Shown here: positions 37,801 through 43,754 of the stretch, one piece after another
Numbering within the stretch: the stretch's first letter is position 1
Layout of the letters: the number at the start of each line of letters is the position of its first letter
DNA from: Anolis sagrei
Lineage: Eukaryota > Chordata > Lepidosauria > Squamata > Anolidae
NCBI RefSeq assembly: GCF_037176765.1
Contig: NC_090024.1
Location: 104,447,057-104,511,056, forward strand
Direction: 5' to 3'
Length of the DNA stretch: 64,000 bases
Notes under the pieces: model-generated
The model's input: the letters and a program-made list of their open reading frames with translations, nothing else
Told to the model about the DNA's origin: nothing
Databases searched by the model: none
Made by a program: the position numbers and the translations under genes

Positions 37801-39296
37801 GCATCCCCCTGTGGCTGGAACTGAGCACAGCCTCTAAAGATGCTGAATGATGAGAAACGGCCTATATTTACCTCTATCTGTTGTCTGTCTTGTCATTGTA
37901 TAATCAACATTGAATTTTTTTTGTCATGTCAGAAGCGACTTGAGAAACTGCAAGTCGCTTCTGGTGTGAGAGAATTTGCCATCTGCAAGGATGTTGCCCA
38001 GGGGACGCCCGGATGATTTGATGTTTTTATAATCCTTGTGGGAGGCTTCTCTCATGTCTCCGCATGAGGAGCTGGAGCTGATAGAGGGAGCTCATCCGCC
38101 TCTCCCCGGATTCGAACCTGTGACCTGTCGGTCTTCAGTCCTGCCAGCACAAGGGTTTAACCCACTGCGCAACTGGGGGCAACATTGAATGCTTGCCATA
38201 TATGTATTCTGTGATCCACCCCGAGTTCCCTTCGGGGTGAAAAGGGCAGAAATATCAGTACTGTAAATAATGATGATAATAATAATAATTTTCTTGATAG
38301 TTGCTTATGCTGATCATTTGTTGATGCAGTTCTCTACTCTGGAGAACTAAAACTTGCTCAAGACCTGTCCTGCAATCTATGTCTCATAATTTATAATGTT
38401 TCTTAGTGTCTTCAATGCTTTTTGGTCTCAGAATTGTTGTTTGCCTCCCCTTTTGGTGGTTTCCAGTTTTTTGAATACACCTCCTACCATGAAATACGTT
38501 ACAATACACGACATCCTGAAGTGTGTGCAGCAGTTGATCCAGGAACTGATTATCTGAAAATGTATCTATGCCAAGATGATATTCAGAAAATTCCTGAAAA
38601 CCAAAAATTTATGTTTAGAGAGGTAAGTATGCTAACAATAGCAAGACTGTACAGTACAAACAAAAAGACTGAGCTGCAACGTGGATAGAATAGGCTGTCC
38701 CCAGTGGACTTCAAACTGTACTGCTTTCTTTAATGTCAGGGTAATAATTCCACTTCAGTGCGTTACTTTTCTGAATAGATTGTTTGGTGTTTTTTCCCCA
38801 GCCATTACTGAAATTGCTGCAAAGGTGTTTCAGTAGGGTGTCTATTTTCATAGGATGTGAGAGATATTGTCCCCCTTGTTCTCCAAAATGTATCCATAAA
38901 AGGATTGAGGTACTTGCATTCAGCAGGGAGTTGAGCAGATTTCCTGATAGCTGCCAATGCAGATTATGGCAAAGCAGCACCTGGTTAGTGCAGCTCCAGT
39001 TGGTCTTGAACTGGATAGATATAAATGTTCTTCCTGTTTTTATGATGAAGCTAGGTGGAATTTTCTAAGGTCTCTTAGCTTTTAATTGGTTTCTTAAATT
39101 TAACTGTTAAATATGGTCACTCTGCCATAAATGCTAAACTACTCTTTATCCTCTGCAGGATGAGACATTAGTGCACATGCAGACCTTAAAGTGCCTACAA
39201 GCTGAATCCAATGCCTACAATGGCAATCCAGCACCTTTATTGCGACCGTGTTCCGATTCAGAATATCAGAAATGGTTTTTCAAAGAAAAACGTTGA
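2887..39296 (+). CDS. GALNT12: Polypeptide N-acetylgalactosaminyltransferase 12 (complete gene, 10 coding exons)
   Basis: GalNAc-T12 transfers GalNAc from UDP-GalNAc to Ser/Thr of proteins in the Golgi lumen, the first step of mucin-type O-glycosylation. Coding exons are 2887-3296, 11224-11393, 13042-13231, 17809-17994, 26527-26644, 31146-31322, 31946-32077, 36422-36535, 38467-38622 and 39159-39296. All introns are GT/AG and phases agree, giving 1791 nt including the stop, or 596 residues (human GALNT12, from memory, 581). Visible parts are a type II membrane anchor (about 16-36), a stem, the GT-A catalytic half with DxH at D241-C-H243, the Gal/GalNAc-T motif around W348-GGEN, H376 in the HVGHVF motif as probable third metal ligand, and a C-terminal ricin-type lectin domain (about 465-596) ending in [25 protein letters not shown] and DCHCECHE match my recollection of human GALNT12 rather than other paralogues. 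No break is seen. Confidence 0.95.
3351..3513. mobile_element. Fragments of MITE family with GGCCCCTTCCACACAGC ends
   Basis: Two adjoining pieces (about 3351-3416 and 3417-3513) contain CCCTTCCATGCAGAATATCC and GCCCCTTCCACACAGCTGAA, with the diagnostic GTGGACTCAGATAATCCAGT. The second piece is interrupted by the hAT at 3514 and resumes at 3896. Confidence 0.65.
3514..3895. mobile_element. hAT-type MITE with ~45-bp inverted ends and 8-bp duplication
   Basis: The ends GGTAAAAGTATGATAGCTGG and CCAGCTATCATACTTTTACC are perfect inverted repeats extending about 45 bp with few mismatches. CAAAGCAG at 3506-3513 and 3896-3903 is the 8-bp target duplication that defines hAT. It holds no transposase. 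Confidence 0.85.
3913..4608. mobile_element. Second, end-truncated copy of the 3514 hAT MITE
   Basis: Internal sequence ATGCTACTTCACCAATGCTG and the end CAGCTATCATACTTT repeat those of the copy at 3514-3895. The left end is missing. A related element interrupts it at 3948-4270. Confidence 0.7.
3948..4270. mobile_element. Nested hAT-type MITE carrying telomere-like repeats
   Basis: The inverted ends AGTATGATAGCTGGGTCC and GGACCCAGCTATCACACT are flanked by ACAATCTG (3940-3947) and GCAATCTG (4271-4278). Between about 4082 and 4152 there are degenerate CCCTAA-type units. Confidence 0.65.
4612..4757. mobile_element. MITE, GGCCCCTTCCACACAGC family
   Basis: It contains GATTATATGGCTGTGTGGAA and GTTCAAAGCAGATAATGTGG and ends GTGTGGAAGGGGCCC, matching the copy at 16514-16652. 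Confidence 0.7.
4760..5030. mobile_element. MITE with TAACACAGTTTTGTTCCTGG start
   Basis: It shares GTTCCTGGGTTATAAATGTC and TTTGTGGCAGCCACAAAAAC with the element at 6089-6385, and ends CACTTTCAAACCAGGAA. Confidence 0.65.
5031..5062. repeat. (AAT)n microsatellite
   Basis: About ten AAT units join the MITE on the left to a LINE piece on the right. Confidence 0.9.
5063..5255 (+). mobile_element. 3' end of a non-LTR retrotransposon (clade not settled)
   Basis: A decayed reading frame codes a segment like [20 protein letters not shown] then [12 protein letters not shown], the C-terminal tail of a LINE reverse transcriptase ORF, followed by a short 3' UTR. I cannot assign the clade from this piece. 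Confidence 0.5.
5275..5420 (-). mobile_element. LINE 3' tail (L2/CR1-like), minus strand
   Basis: ATAATAATCTTTATTTTTAA then CCCACCCTCTCTCCCCAGAG and GGACTCAGGGCCGC is the reverse complement of the common 3' end that reads GCGGCCCTGAGTCCC followed by an AAT-type tail. A similar tail is at 36666. Confidence 0.5.
5478..5722 (+). mobile_element. tRNA-derived SINE (family A)
   Basis: The head is GGAGTTTCCAGTGGCGCAAT with B box GGTTCAAATCC; the body has GAGAGAAGCCTCCCACA and the end CTCTGACACAAAAAAAA. Confidence 0.85.
6089..6385. mobile_element. MITE, same family as 4760-5030
   Basis: GGGTTATAAATGACATTTC, GTGGCAGCCACAAAAACGAA and the distal GCCAGGAACAGA match the other copies; the ends are diverged and the right edge is approximate. 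Confidence 0.6.
7333..7692. mobile_element. hAT (Charlie-like) non-autonomous element
   Basis: The ends CAGGGGTCCTCAAACT and AGTTTGAGGACCCCTG are exact inverted repeats, flanked by CTTTAAAT at 7325-7332 and 7693-7700. The interior has GGGGGCCGGATATGGCCCTC. Confidence 0.9.
7974..7990 (+). repeat. Poly-G tract
   Basis: A run of 17 G interrupts otherwise mixed intronic sequence; the flanks are unrecognised. Confidence 0.8.
9585..9839 (+). mobile_element. tRNA-derived SINE (family A)
   Basis: The A box lies in GCAGTTGCGCAATGGGTTAA, the B box is GGTTCAAATCC, and the body ends CTTCTGACACAACAAAAAA. Confidence 0.85.
10656..10686 (+). repeat. (GACA)n microsatellite
   Basis: About seven GACA units. 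Confidence 0.9.
10826..10889 (+). repeat. Compound (GT)n/(GAGT)n/(GA)n microsatellite
   Basis: TGTGTGTCTGTGTG leads into GAGTGAGTGAGTGA and then a GA run. Confidence 0.9.
11224..11393 (+). CDS. GALNT12: GALNT12 exon 2: start of the GT-A fold
   Basis: Codes residues 137-194 (first base). It contains the [12 protein letters not shown] stretch, the nucleotide-binding strand [19 protein letters not shown] and the [14 protein letters not shown] block typical of GalNAc-transferases. The acceptor TTTCAG ends at 11223 and the donor GTAAGC begins at 11394. A CR1 LINE lies immediately downstream in intron 2. Confidence 0.95.
11425..11685 (+). mobile_element. CR1 LINE 3' end
   Basis: The C-terminal frame reads GGSI-type ORF2 text such as [20 protein letters not shown], followed by the classic CR1 3' UTR GGATGGCCCATGAGG and TTCCAACTCTATGATTCTAT. 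It lies 30 bases after GALNT12 exon 2. Confidence 0.85.
11938..12050 (-). mobile_element. LINE 3' tail fragment (L2/CR1-like)
   Basis: TTATTTATCTGTTTTATTTA and ATATCCCAACCTTC resemble the reverse complement of the LINE tails elsewhere in the window, but the match is weak. Confidence 0.35.
12131..12366 (+). mobile_element. tRNA-derived SINE with ACA-type 3' end
   Basis: The head GAGCCAGCATAGTGTAATGG holds the A box and GAGTTCGAATCC the B box. The body has GGTGACCTTGGACAAGCCAC and the end ATAAGTCAGAATTGACTTGA then ACACAACAGC, a tail type shared with RTE/BovB-linked SINEs. It is a third family, unlike A or Sauria. Confidence 0.75.
13042..13231 (+). CDS. GALNT12: GALNT12 exon 3: catalytic DxH motif
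   Basis: Codes residues 194-257. It holds the [19 protein letters not shown] helix and the metal-binding DxH motif (D241, H243) within the Cys-rich [10 protein letters not shown] segment, which looks characteristic of this isoform. The acceptor follows a T-rich tract ending TTTACAG; the donor is GTAATT at 13232. Confidence 0.95.
14094..14658. mobile_element. MITE with TACTCGAGTATAAGCC ends
   Basis: CCGTATATACTCGAGTATAA on the left and GGCTTATACTCGAGTA on the right are inverted, and two further copies of GAATATAAGCC lie inside. The core carries ATA/AAC-rich microsatellites at 14427-14575. Confidence 0.7.
16514..16652. mobile_element. MITE, GGCCCCTTCCACACAGC family, near-complete
   Basis: It begins GGCCCCTTCCACAGAGC and ends GGCTGTGTGGAGGGGCCC. 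Internal GTGGACTCAGATAATCCAGT and CAAAGCAGATATTGTGGATT are the family core. Confidence 0.8.
17809..17994 (+). CDS. GALNT12: GALNT12 exon 4: catalytic domain
   Basis: Codes residues 257-319 (shared codons at both edges). It includes [19 protein letters not shown] and [18 protein letters not shown], both conserved in GalNAc-transferases. The acceptor is TTCCCTAG and the donor GTGAGA at 17995. Confidence 0.95.
18244..19140 (-). mobile_element. Decayed LINE: reverse-transcriptase C-terminus with zinc finger
   Basis: Minus-strand frames in order read [15 protein letters not shown] and [20 protein letters not shown] (19122-18781), [20 protein letters not shown] (18747-18451) and [20 protein letters not shown] then H (18450-18244). 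The first two are typical of the tail of a LINE RT ORF; the last is a C2H2-type finger (CxxC and HxxxxH spacing). The frames shift at two or three places, so it is dead. The clade is not settled. Confidence 0.75.
19974..20108. mobile_element. hAT-Charlie-type MITE
   Basis: The ends CAGTGGTTCTCAACCTGTGG and CAGATTGAGAAGCACTG are inverted and the whole element is nearly palindromic. Duplication ATATAAAG (19966-19973) versus ATACAAAG (20109-20116). Confidence 0.85.
21850..21954. mobile_element. MITE, GGCCCCTTCCACACAGC family, left part
   Basis: CAGTTTAAAGCAGAAAATCC and ATAATCCAGTTCAGATATG belong to the family. The element is interrupted by the SINE at 21955 and resumes at about 22280-22311. Confidence 0.6.
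21955..22279 (-). mobile_element. Sauria-type SINE
   Basis: The minus strand begins CCCCGGTGGTGCAGTGGGTT (A box) with B box GGTTCGATTCC, has AACATGCAAATGTGAGTAGA and ACATGACCTTGGAGGTGTCT, and ends in the BovB-like GAGTCAGACATGACTGGACT followed by AAGGTAAA-type tail. It is near full length. Confidence 0.88.
23832..24511. mobile_element. Long inverted-repeat element, unclassified
   Basis: The left arm (about 23833-24005) and right arm (about 24352-24510) are inverted copies around 160 bp long; for example CTGCAGATTGCAAATCACAA faces TTGTGATTTGCAATCTGCAG. The spacer repeats GAAGAATCT and TAGAAATTGTTATCTTGGAA motifs. No coding is seen; probably a MITE or solo transposon ends. Confidence 0.65.
24523..24800. 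mobile_element. hAT fragment, same family as 33731-34085
   Basis: CAGTGACTCCCAAC, GACCAGGACCACCCTTCAAC and AATGAATCAGTTTTTGGTTA match the intact element at 33731. The right end was not found. Confidence 0.55.
24997..25140 (-). mobile_element. Fragment of the Helitron/hAT shared core
   Basis: TGGGAGTTCTGTGTGCCATA and CATCATTGGTGGAGTTCAGA followed by CTCTTTGATTGTAGGTGAAC are the reverse complement of the core repeated in the Helitrons. It sits inside a further unclassified repeat (about 24900-25215). Confidence 0.55.
26527..26644 (+). CDS. GALNT12: GALNT12 exon 5: Gal/GalNAc-T motif
   Basis: Codes residues 319-358, [20 protein letters not shown] followed by [19 protein letters not shown], the conserved acceptor-side motif of the family (W348 and GGEN). 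The acceptor is CCCAATAG, the donor GTAAGT at 26645. Confidence 0.95.
27139..27215 (-). mobile_element. CR1 3' end fragment
   Basis: CATAGAATTATAGAGTTGGA and GGGCCATCCAGTCCAACCCC are the CR1 3' end in reverse. Confidence 0.75.
27438..27545 (-). mobile_element. End fragment of the 60526-type hAT
   Basis: GATTCGAACCACCCCTGAAA and TTTAACTGGTTAACCAAATC match, in reverse, the right end of the element at 60526-61771. Confidence 0.55.
27748..28440 (+). pseudogene. Decayed hAT transposase (TTF-type domain)
   Basis: A 126-codon frame (27748-28125) contains [29 protein letters not shown] and LVAKPFV. These recall the TTF-type zinc-finger module of hAT transposases and ZMYM-like proteins, W(x)P..., a W-x2-FPWL-like core and the LVTxPFxxW motif. 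Further on, [11 protein letters not shown] and [20 protein letters not shown] fit the next part of such transposases, but stops intervene. The zinc-binding cysteines cannot be followed. It is a dead copy in GALNT12 intron 5. Confidence 0.55.
28444..28466 (+). repeat. Poly-G tract
   Basis: About 20 G in a row inside the decayed transposase region. Confidence 0.85.
28946..29062. mobile_element. hAT-Charlie-type MITE, left end lost
   Basis: It matches 19974-20108 (CTTGTGGGTCCCCAA, AACAGCTGGTAAACTGGCTG) and ends GGTTGAAAACCACTG. Confidence 0.75.
29105..29239. mobile_element. hAT-Charlie-type MITE, complete
   Basis: 135 bp, with ends CAGTGGTTCTCAACCTGTGG and AGAGAACCACTG and duplication CTCTATGC (29097-29104) versus CTCTGTGC (29240-29247). 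It is the same length as 19974-20108. Confidence 0.87.
30415..30689 (-). mobile_element. tRNA-derived SINE (family A), complete
   Basis: The family body is in reverse (TGTCATGTCAGGAGCAACTT at the 3' end; B box GGTTCGAATCT on the minus strand). It is flanked by GTGTTTAAAT at 30405-30414 and 30690-30699. Confidence 0.9.
31146..31322 (+). CDS. GALNT12: GALNT12 exon 6: end of catalytic core
   Basis: Codes residues 359-417. [20 protein letters not shown] contains H376, which by family comparison should be the third Mn ligand, followed by [20 protein letters not shown]. The acceptor is TTGTTTAG and the donor GTAAGC at 31323. Confidence 0.95.
31323..31945 (+). other. GALNT12 intron 6
   Basis: A short intron. 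31550-31780 codes pieces resembling a LINE/CR1-type tail (for example around [14 protein letters not shown]) but the match is too weak to call. Confidence 0.3.
31946..32077 (+). CDS. GALNT12: GALNT12 exon 7: linker to lectin domain
   Basis: Codes residues 418-461 ([16 protein letters not shown] to EDRSGYFGM), the conserved segment joining catalytic and lectin domains. The acceptor is TTATTAG and the donor GTAAGT at 32078. Confidence 0.95.
32479..32645 (-). mobile_element. CR1 LINE fragment
   Basis: ATCATAGAGTTGGAAGAAAC, GAGTCCAACCCCCTGC and GAGAAGGAGACTCCA are the CR1 3' region reversed. Confidence 0.75.
33340..33570 (+). mobile_element. BovB (RTE) LINE 3' end
   Basis: GGGGCTGACCAAGGGCAAGA codes the last RTE residues, followed by GGTCCATGAGGTCACGAAGA and GTCAAAAGTGACTGAACGAA, the BovB 3' UTR end, with an AACAAT-type tail. 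Confidence 0.75.
33731..34085. mobile_element. hAT-Charlie-type element, complete
   Basis: The ends CAGTGGTTCCCAATC and AGTTGGGAACCACTG are inverted. The duplication is CTGTAGAG (33723-33730) versus CTGTATAG (34086-34093). Confidence 0.87.
34129..34430. mobile_element. hAT-like element filled with a C-rich minisatellite
   Basis: The ends CAGTGGTGGTGAAACTTTGG and GTTTGGGTTTGCCATCACTG are inverted. The middle (about 34165-34415) is a loose array of CTTGCTCACCCG-like units with no G-run on this strand. Flanking duplication is imperfect. Confidence 0.6.
36422..36535 (+). CDS. GALNT12: GALNT12 exon 8: lectin alpha repeat
   Basis: Codes residues 462-499, with [20 protein letters not shown] and the CHGMGQNQ block of the ricin-type lectin alpha repeat. 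The acceptor is CCTTTTAG and the donor GTAATA at 36536. Confidence 0.93.
36664..37305 (-). mobile_element. Long tRNA-headed SINE with LINE-type tail
   Basis: On the minus strand the head is CTGTGGCGCAGCTGTCTGAA with B box GAGTTCGAAGCC; the far end is GCCCTGAGTCCCCTGCGGGG, then AGAATATAAATACTGTAAAT and an AAAT run. A second copy, interrupted by another SINE, lies at 37552-38289. The element at 36881-37011 is inserted in it. Confidence 0.65.
36881..37011 (-). mobile_element. Short hammerhead-like (Penelope-like) insertion, single copy
   Basis: 131 bp, starting TTGTCGAAGGCTTTCATGGC, flanked by a 12-bp duplication ACTGATGAAGTA (36869-36880 and 37012-37023). It is about 95% like the left arm of the dimer at 1815-2035. 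The minus strand carries CTGAGGATGCTTGC, loop, GCAGGCGAAACGTCAGG. Confidence 0.8.
37448..37487 (+). repeat. (GATA)/(GGTA)n microsatellite
   Basis: Ten tetranucleotide units of mixed GATA and GGTA. Confidence 0.9.
37552..38289 (+). mobile_element. Long tRNA-headed SINE with LINE-type tail, interrupted
   Basis: The head region has CATCTGCAGCTGCCATAAAT and a decayed B box; the tail is GATCCACCCCGAGTTCCCTT then GGGGTGAAAAGGGCAG and AATAATGAT repeats. A family A SINE splits it at 37916-38179. Confidence 0.6.
37916..38179 (-). mobile_element. tRNA-derived SINE (family A), complete
   Basis: It is flanked by an exact 11-bp duplication CAACATTGAAT (37905-37915 and 38180-38190) and inserted in the older long SINE. 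On the minus strand the B box is GGTTCGAATCC. Confidence 0.9.
38467..38622 (+). CDS. GALNT12: GALNT12 exon 9: lectin beta repeat
   Basis: Codes residues 500-551, [20 protein letters not shown] through [11 protein letters not shown]. The acceptor is TTTCCAG, the donor GTAAGT at 38623. Confidence 0.93.
39159..39296 (+). CDS. GALNT12: GALNT12 exon 10: lectin gamma repeat and stop
   Basis: Codes residues 552-596 and TGA at 39294. The gamma repeat has CLQAESN and the QKWFF signature just before the C-terminus, matching the expected family end. The acceptor is CTCTGCAG. Confidence 0.93.
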   Translation, partial: DETLVHMQTLKCLQAESNAYNGNPAPLLRPCSDSEYQKWFFKEKR

Positions 39297-39626
39297 TACA
39301 ATGATCGATTGAGATCATCATGGAAAGCAAGAAAATCTCCTATATTCAGAAGAAGTATTCCTGCTCCCCCCCCCCCCCAATTTGTAGTAGCAATCTTTTT
39401 ATTTGAAGTGGTTGAACATCTGCCTGCCATTTGGATGCTATATACATTTTCCTTGTATTTCTTCAAAGACCAAATATTTTTATAAGCCTATTGGAAATTA
39501 AAATGGAATGCAGGTGGTTGCACTAACATTTGACAGTAACTTAGATATTTATTTTTTTAACGGAAACATTCTGCTCTGGTGCCTTTCTAGGAAACACTGA
39601 AATAAATATATAAAATTAGACCAAAT
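39297..39626 (+). terminator. GALNT12 3' UTR and polyadenylation signal
   Basis: After the stop at 39294-39296 the sequence continues as a short AT-rich 3' UTR. It includes a C run at about 39366-39378 and a canonical AATAAA at 39601-39606. Cleavage would be expected about 15-25 bases later. Confidence 0.65.
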
Positions 39627-39944
39627 CACGTTGTGAAATGTGTGATTTTTTCACATGTACCATATTGATTTGTTTGTATGTCTTGATTAAGATGACAATC
39701 CCACACAGCCACCTCATTCAGCAGATATGGATCTAAAATAGTACTGTTTACACTGCCGCCGTGTGCTGAAACACAACAATATAAAAAAGTGGAGGATCCA
39801 AGCACAGCCAACCCACTCTTAGCCAAAGGGGTATGTTCAGTCATGCTGATGGACTATTTTCGGATGGGGTAGGAAGGGATGACTGAGAGGACAGAGAACA
39901 GCAACGTAGAGCCCTGAAAAATTGTATGACTGTGTAATGAATCC

Positions 39945-40640
39945 CTTATCTTGGCAAGCTAGCTTAGGCCTAAGAGAGTGGGCCTGGCGAAGTCACGGCA
40001 TCCATTTTAGAGAAGGGAGACAGGGAGACACCATCTTAGGTTAGGTTTGCCTTAAGGGGGCATGTTCTAGTCTAGGAGGGAAAATTAGAAGGCTAAGATC
40101 GGTTAGAAAGATGTGGGAGGAGCCTAAGTGATCTAAAGGAAAAAAGTGACTTTTAAATTGGGGCTTGAGTTCCTAGATTGTGAGTTGGAGCTTGGAAAGG
40201 GTTGAGAGAAGAAGGGTGGTAGCAAGAGCAGTTTGGGTTAGTCTTTTGAGTAGTATTCAGAATAGCTATCGAGAAACATAGCTAGAATGTGGTGGGGAGC
40301 AGTATCCCGTTAGTGGTCTGTTCTTTTCCTAAGGAAGGCTAGTTCAGGTTTTTGGCTAGATTCCTAAGGGGGATTTTTGGGAGTTACTTTCAGATATTCA
40401 TTTCCTGTGTTGAAACCTTTAAGACTTATAACCCAGAAGTTTTCTAAGATCTTTGCTCAAACGTAACCACAAGCTTTTTTGTGCCAGTCATTTACTGAAA
40501 CCATCAAGCATTTGTACCTGAAATATTCAAGCCAGTTCAATAAATGTTCTTGTTATTTTTTCAACTTATACCAGCCTCAGTGTGAACACCTCTGTGGTCA
40601 AAGCATTATTCCAGTCAGCTTTCAGCAGCCTCTGAGAACA
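39945..40640 (+). mobile_element. Possible solo LTR (fossil), unclassified
   Basis: The stretch has a transcription-end-like module (CAGTTCAATAAATGTTCTTG near 40534) about 100 bases before its presumed end, and a G-rich upstream part, as in retroviral-type LTRs. Terminal duplications were not found, so the limits are approximate and the call tentative. Confidence 0.35.
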
Positions 40641-41737
40641 CTATAGTAATACAGAGTGTATTACTGAACAACCTCTCAAGAATACCTCAGTCTGTTTATT
40701 GTTGATATGGTGGCAGCATAAATCTTTTGAAAAGTCAGTTTAATTCTCTCAGTTCCAGTGGTTCCCAGTTCCTAGCTTTTAATTATACAGTTGGTTTATC
40801 AACAACCATACTCCATGTTTTGGGGAGCTAGCCAATAGTGGAGGTGTGCTAATCGTTATAATTTGGGTGGTACTGTGGTTGGGATTGTTATAGGCTGTTA
40901 ACTGAAACAGAAAAAAGGACCTGAAAAGGACCTATTGAGGTTCTAAAACCTACAGAATGTTGAGAGTATCTGTTGAAAATGGCAGGCAGGACAAGGAATT
41001 GGCCTACTTTAGTTCTTAAATTATATCTAGTAAACAGTATGGAAACAGGGATTAAGTGATGTGATGTGGTTCAGAAAAGAAACGAAAAACAAATTCTCTA
41101 CAAATGCTTATATGACTAAGAAGACAGCTAGAGAAAATGTTCAGCTATATGGACAAGCGTTTAATAAATATTGGATTAAGTTGAAATATCACCGGCTATA
41201 TTAGGTTGGCTGGTTTCATACACAGACACATCATTCCAGCACAGGGAATTTGAAAAAGAGTGGTGTTCTTACAGGTTTCACAAAGAGTGCTCTATCACAT
41301 GGGATCAGGTCCCAGAAAAGCAGCTCCCTCTTGAATGTAACTGCATTTTAAGAGCCAGACACAGAGGAAGATGTTTGGTTATGAGCTATATTTCCCTCAA
41401 CTGCTCCAAGCAAATGGTCTTCATTCTCCATAGAGAAAATCTGCTACTGAAGCTAATCAGAATATTCCACCAGGAGAACCATAGGAAGAAAAACCCTGCA
41501 GCAGTATTTGCTTTCCTACTCATCTCCAGCTTCAGAGATGTCATGCTATTAAAAAACAAAGCATGTCAGAATTTAGTAAGTGCCCCAGTACTAGATATGT
41601 GCGTGATGAGATTACAACGTACCTCTTCCAGAGAAGTCTCTGAAATGAAGAAAAGAAATGGAATACCGTTAATTTATTTATTTGCGATATTTGATTACCT
41701 ACAAAAAATCTTTACTCTTAATAGCAGAGATGAAATA
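40641..41737. other. Intergenic stretch without recognised features
   Basis: A 127-codon frame at 41375-41755 has no recognisable domain and runs into the mariner end, so it is probably chance. Confidence 0.4.
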
Positions 41738-42329
41738 CGAGGGGTATTTTTTAAGTAAGGTCCGTTTTGTTGTAGACACTAGTAGTTTGCGCGCATACCG
41801 CAACGAGCGTGTGCGTCGTGTACCGGCATGCCTCGGGAACAACTGTGCTCAGTTTCCGCTCTGTAGCTAACCTGTACGGTTCTGTTCTGTGCTTTAAAAA
41901 TGTTTAAGACTATCAACTCACCGCCGCATGTGAGGTTCGCTCAGTGATACGGTTTTTGTCAGAAAGGAACCTGCCTGCTGCAGAAATTCATCGACAGATT
42001 TGTGAAATGTATGGTGATACTGCTATGAGTGAAAGCAAAGTGTAAGTGGGTACGACAATTCAAAGATGGCTGTGACAACGTCCATGATGAGGACCGTTCC
42101 GGTCGCCCTTTGATTACAGACGATTTGGTTATCGGAGCAGGCGGCAAGTTTTTATGAAGAGAGTATGTTAAAATTGGCTCAGAGGTATGATAAGTGTTTG
42201 AACAAGCTTGGCAACTATGTCGAAAAATAGAGTGACGTATGTACTTTCTGAAAATAAATTTACTTTTTTGAAATAAATTTTCGTTGTGTACTTATGTTCC
42301 AACAGGCCTTACTTTAAAAATATCCCTCG
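41738..42329 (+). mobile_element. Mariner DNA transposon, internally deleted
   Basis: The ends CGAGGGGTATTTTTTAAGTA and TACTTTAAAAATATCCCTCG are inverted with TA at the left. The + strand codes pieces of a mariner transposase: RFLSERNLPAAEIHRQICEM and GDTAMSESKV, then WVRQFKDGCDNVHDEDRSGR and PLITDDLV (N-terminal HTH region), and near the end FYEESMLKLAQRYDKC-like then LNKLGNYVEK (C-terminus). The middle with the DDD catalytic residues is deleted and the frame slips once after SESKV. Length is under half of a full mariner (about 1.3 kb). Confidence 0.88.
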
Positions 42330-42722
42330 AACAAACTTGCAATGTTGTATACAACAAACAAACAGTGCAAAAAACTTACACAGTCCTTGTAAGTAACACA
42401 GAATAAGGCATCTTCATCTTAAGTCCAATGAGAAAGCAAAACATAAATCTTGAGCAAACAGCTATTCCACTATAGCCTCCTTTAGAGCAGCATAACTGCT
42501 TCTCTCCAACCTACTCCTCAAAGCAGAGCCTTTGAGCATAGATCTCCTCAAGAGAAAAAGCTCTCCAGAACTGTATTCTAAAAACCCATACAGTTACACC
42601 CTATCAGGTGTGATCCAAGATTGCTGGTTGACCTACATTACCAGCTGCACATAATATTTACCATCATAAGGTTTTTCTTCAACACATACACACACTTGGT
42701 CCTGCTACAACCTACTGTAACA
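42330..42722 (-). mobile_element. LTR fragment (fossil), same family as 55207-56475
   Basis: AACTTGCAATGTTGTATACA, CAGAATAAGGCATCTTCATC, ACTGTATTC and the end CCTACTGTAACA match the solo LTR at 55207-56475. The left end is absent; it abuts the mariner. Confidence 0.6.
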
Positions 42723-42784
42723 GAATCCACTATCCCATGGACATAGGAACGGCACAATGACTATGAGAATGGATCTGACTTTAA

Positions 42785-42968
42785 CGGAGGCGCTATATAT
42801 GTTGTTTGTCGATTTGTCTGTCTATGTTAATTGTTGTGGAGCGACGTTGTCGTCCCGGTTGTTGTATTGCCGTGTTTTTAATTGCACTGTAAACCGCATT
42901 GAGTCGCCTGTCAAGGGCTGAAATATGCGGTATAAAAGTGAAGCAAATAAATAATAAATAAATAAATA
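42785..42968 (+). mobile_element. L2 LINE 3' end
   Basis: CACTGTAAACCGCATTGAGT and TATGCGGTATAAAAGTGAAG, then an AAATAAAT tail, is the same 3' UTR end as the L2 at 51172, here on the + strand. Confidence 0.75.
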
Positions 42969-43754
42969 TTTGGGGAGCTAGCAAAGGAGGGATAAAAGAG
43001 GAAGGAACATATTTCTCCTTTGCTTCCCCAAAATCCTTCCACCTCTCCCCATCCCAGTCCCATTTTATAGTGACACAAGTGTATGATTATAATTGACAGC
43101 TGGGCCCAAATGTGAACTTTTACCCCATAATAGAACAAAGAATGGTTGGAACACTGGAAAAAAATTGTTATCCCCCCCCCCCCCCGGATAATATTTGAAA
43201 CCCAGTTTCTAATACAGAATTATTGCTCCTCCGCTGCAGTTGAAAGAGTGATATTTACTGATCCAGTATCCCAAATGAGAAAAAAGCAGTTCTATAAGGT
43301 AGATATTAGCTATGGCTTATATAATTTTTGTGACAGCTTGCTGAACGGATTTTGATCGAAATTTGAGAAGTCTTGTGATCCCATGCAATTAGGACAGAGA
43401 AGGACAACTTCCTGAGTATAGCACTATTGAGGACAGTGAAGCTGCCTTGTGTAACCTGCACCGTTTCCTTTGTCCTCATCTCTGTCAGTAATAACCGAGA
43501 GTTTGAAGTCTAGAAAGGTTTTGCAGTGGCATGAGCATTATTTTGTATCCTTTGAAGATTTGACATGGAACAGGAAGCACGAGTTTGGAGAGTGGGAAGA
43601 TGCCACTTGAGCACTGATTTACAGAGAGATTTGGTATGATACAAATGCTGTCCGTGGAGAATGACCTCTGGCTTGCAGACGGGGAAACTGTTTTGCATCC
43701 TTCAAAGCTATCGCAGTGAGACAATTTGATAAGATTTGCATTACAAGCAAACAA

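Noticed and set aside
39945-40640. A second gene or long 3' UTR downstream of GALNT12
   Set aside because: No open frame or splice sites; the AATAAA at 40537 with G-rich upstream part fits an LTR-like fossil better.
41375-41758. 127-codon frame before the mariner
   Set aside because: No domain is recognised and it ends inside the mariner terminus.
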